DNA of 64,000 bases, taken from Versatilivorator sp963663845 (GTDB lineage: Bacteria > Acidobacteriota > Terriglobia > Versatilivoradales > Versatilivoraceae). The stretch spans positions 2,542,001 through 2,606,000 of the forward strand of contig OY760650.2 of assembly GCA_963663845.2 (NCBI GenBank). The letters run 5' to 3'. The notes under the pieces were generated by a model. That model ran no database searches. It worked only from the letters and a program-made list of their open reading frames with translations, and was not told the origin of the DNA. Shown one piece after another: positions 63,001 to 64,000 of this stretch. How positions within the stretch are numbered: position 1 is the first letter of the stretch; each line of letters begins with the position of its first letter. A program made the position numbers and the translations under genes.

Positions 63001-63553
63001 GGCTGCGGCGAGAAAGCAGGAAGCTCTGGCTGAGATGCAGGAAGCGGCGGAGCGGTATATTCGGGTGAAGACCTCAGCCTTGCTTCTGCAGTGGGCGATT
63101 GATCGCTACCGGCGCGAGAAGCAAGCCCCATTGCTAAAGCGTGCGGGAGCGCTGTTCAAGATCGTCACCGGCGGTTCGTTCTCTAGTCTGGAGGTGGCGT
63201 TTGGCGATCACGACAACGCACACCTGACGGGGGTGCGGCCCGGTGGCAGGATTGTACCCGTATTCGGTATGAGCACCGGCACGGCGGACCAACTCTACTT
63301 GGCGCTACGGGTTGCGTCAGTCGAGGATTACCTGGAGCGAGCGGATGGGCTTCCGTTCGTTGCAGACGACCTCTTCGTCAACTTCGATGACGAACGCGCG
63401 CCGGCAGGATTCAGAGTACTGCAAGAATTGGCGCAAAAGACACAGGTTCTATTTTTCACGCACCATCAGCATCTCGTCGATATAGCCCGGGAGACGCTCG
63501 GCAGGTCTATCAGTGTGGTGAATTTGACTGATCAGGGTGAGGCTGTAACCTGA
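60011..63553 (+). CDS. Rad50/YhaN-like SMC ATPase
   Basis: 1180-residue coiled-coil ATPase. Walker A GPNEAGKST spans residues 33-41, after MRLRRLDLIRYGHFTDSSFE. Long heptad-rich coiled coils from about 170 to 1020 form the arms; the C-terminal lobe has a signature-like GMSTGTADQLYLALRVA and Walker B LPFVADDLFVNFDDERA (near 1115), then FFTHHQHLVDIAR. It is the partner of the nuclease upstream. No zinc-hook CxxC is obvious in the middle of the coil, unlike Rad50/SbcC. ATG 60011 is two bases after the previous stop; TTG 60005 would overlap it. Confidence 0.9.
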   Translation: MRLRRLDLIRYGHFTDSSFELPVAKSDFHIVFGPNEAGKSTVMSAIEDVLFGIPTRSPYNFLHDYSSMRIGADLENGSASLEVLRRKGTKDTLLETGGLPIAGGESALRPYLSDAERSFFERMFSLDHVRLQAGGQEILEARDDVGQMLFSAGAGIAGLRKRLGELADEAGKLWSARRAGYRKFYIAADKLGEAHKTLREQTLTAKKWRELKRAYEEAEEAYAEIAKKIGEATAERNRLSRIRRVFRNLLKKQEIDDQLAALGDPTRLPEDAANVLAESERNETMAKTRIETLKGQLKLAEDSLQGLTFDETLVQRSKDVGQLHERRIEIRREKADLPKREAELNAAEEELRASASELGWTETDSDALIERIPARIHVSVVRALLVRKGELESDVRSHDRGLQESQENYDDLKQRLDQLGQPADVSRLAIVIRSLREQGDLTGQVRTAEKALKDAQGLAERRLKNLNPDGIDEGTLANMTLPGKAMVQEYRERTQDWNRRLRETQRNASSVQEQLEAAIAAFDRTVRDEQVVTSEELNEARGRRNALWHLVKLRHVHDEPIPEEQAGCFEEELENLAGAFEPAMAQADDLADRRFDQAEAAGRIAEIKRKIGEYETLLKQQKKKETKLVEEGNQLEDEWTSLWAAAPFDPLTAEAMLEWLDVRKEVLQAIEKREEAANALGALRSQEREARKRLLGELVVLGVDLAGLEMDSLNVVIERAAEEQRLREVEAGKKDKLEADIQNASQAVGRRERDLRQAKEAHNQWGEEWTDALAKLGLAEDTTPEAVSALIDVIDEMRDTAGRITSLRHRRIGRIKRDVSDFEQVVADLVDDVADDLAEQPAEDAVLELEKRLAKAEHVQGIRKEKHGEVDELQEQIAGLQDERRSLTDSISHLKSAAGVETNEALRDAIERSDEQRILQNEKQQIIEKLTKDGDGKLLEELAEECQGVVIDEVAVRELSMQVDLEDLQKQQTKVLEDRFRAREAFQAVGGGDAAARAAARKQEALAEMQEAAERYIRVKTSALLLQWAIDRYRREKQAPLLKRAGALFKIVTGGSFSSLEVAFGDHDNAHLTGVRPGGRIVPVFGMSTGTADQLYLALRVASVEDYLERADGLPFVADDLFVNFDDERAPAGFRVLQELAQKTQVLFFTHHQHLVDIARETLGRSISVVNLTDQGEAVT

Positions 63554-63593
63554 AATAAGGTTACGGTGCTGATTCTCGCACCGCAAATTGACT

Positions 63594-64000
63594 TTAGGCC
63601 GTCGCTGCTTTTGGCGGTATTTCAAGCTTCCTTCGTGTTTTCTCCGCAGCCTTGGATCGCTCACGCAATTTGATCCGATACTTGTCCAGTTCCGTGACTT
63701 CTTTCTTCAAATCCTCGATCTTTGGGACTGGTATGTTTTTTGCCGCGGCCATGTCGTGTCCTGAGCGTTCCGAGACACGTTTCATGGCAAAGAAGATTGT
63801 CTTGTAGTCCTCATCGTTTACCACGACCCTTTTCAAGCTCTGTGTCTTCACGTCCGAGCCGTATCGTTCCACCACCCTGGAAAACAACACTTCCTCAACA
63901 AGGCGTTCCCAGGTTTCTCTCAGGTCTGTGAAGAATCCCTCAACCCCTTGACGGTAAGCATCTCCGTCTTTGTCGACTATGGCATCTAACTCCTTGATTT
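63594..64000 (-). CDS. AAA_13-type ATPase, C-terminal fragment at window edge
   Basis: The last 135 codons of a gene running off the right edge. The sequence IKELDAIVDKDGDAYRQG, then GFFTDLRETWERLVEEVLF, then SVVVNDEDYKTIFFAMKRVS-type and SGHDMAAAKNIPVPKIED matches the end of AAA_13 / RloC-like ATPases, in which a histidine near the H-loop is followed by an Asp-rich helical tail. The tail ends with basic residues (RSKAAEKTRRKL). A start at 63890 (GTG) is not genuine because the frame stays open through 64000. It converges with the YhaN-like gene with a 40 bp gap. Confidence 0.82.
   Translation of the reverse strand, partial: IKELDAIVDKDGDAYRQGVEGFFTDLRETWERLVEEVLFSRVVERYGSDVKTQSLKRVVVNDEDYKTIFFAMKRVSERSGHDMAAAKNIPVPKIEDLKKEVTELDKYRIKLRERSKAAEKTRRKLEIPPKAATA

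Noticed and set aside
1..64000. tRNA or rRNA genes
   Set aside because: I found no cloverleaf with a T-loop motif outside coding sequence and no rRNA-like stretch; small RNAs without strong motifs could be missed.

Overview
The window is one contiguous stretch of a high-GC Gram-negative type bacterial chromosome. Evidence for a Gram-negative envelope is the RND efflux operon, a lipoprotein and two Tat-exported proteins. The mix of sarcosine oxidase, sialidase-like BNR proteins, a Gfo/Idh sugar oxidoreductase, a miaA-hfq-hflX cluster and many dispersed GC-rich repeats would fit an Acidobacteriota-like or similar soil or host-associated heterotroph. That placement is inference: there is no rRNA gene and I could run no search.

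Region by region. 1-4 kb: left-edge operon for heterotetrameric sarcosine oxidase (soxB-soxD-soxA, minus strand; soxG would lie outside). 4.3-7.3 kb: Tat-exported sulfite-oxidase-family molybdoenzyme, a TPR protein and an RraA-like protein with an export signal. 7.3-15.8 kb: ordinary catabolic and amine chemistry genes (BNR lipoprotein, DegT aminotransferase, FmdB zinc ribbon, M23 peptidase, class IV and class III aminotransferases, SDR, nitrilase). 16.1-17.8 kb: a gene graveyard with relics of a tyrosine integrase and apparently of a sigma factor. 17.9-27.5 kb: aldo/keto reductase, an unusual Gfo/Idh-SMP-30 fusion, a UvrD-type helicase with an inserted nuclease-like segment and zinc fingers, an octopine-dehydrogenase-family enzyme, NudC and a second BNR protein. 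27.5-29.3 kb: an orphan FtsX-like permease bracketed by two near-identical 247-249 bp MITE-like elements. 29.6-31.7 kb: a compact, overlapping ATPase plus PD-(D/E)XK-like gene pair that looks like an unclassified two-component defence system. 31.8-34.5 kb: miaA-hfq-hflX. 34.9-43.5 kb: RND efflux operon (one adaptor, two inner-membrane pumps). 43.5-48.1 kb: seven tandem copies of a 380-393 bp hairpin-rich repeat, with a group II intron (encoding its own reverse transcriptase) inserted in the first copy directly after a hairpin. 48.1-52.5 kb: SSS-type symporter, fumarylacetoacetase-family hydrolase, amidase. 52.5-64 kb: an accessory, defence-like block: a Phd/Doc toxin-antitoxin pair with two unknown genes, a divergent DUF4143 ATPase, a DUF262/DUF1524 protein, a Mre11/SbcD-like nuclease with a YhaN-like SMC ATPase, and the end of an AAA_13 ATPase at the right edge.

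The left half therefore reads as scavenging metabolism (N-methyl amines, sulfite, sugars, amino acids, sialidase-like hydrolases), while mobile or repeat DNA is concentrated at 16-19, 27-31, 36, 43-48 and 52-56 kb. The strongest candidates for something undescribed are the ATPase/nuclease pair at 29.6-31.7 kb, the tandem hairpin array with its intron at 43.5-48.1 kb, and the toxin-antitoxin operon facing the DUF4143 ATPase across an iterated operator-like region at 54.3 kb.
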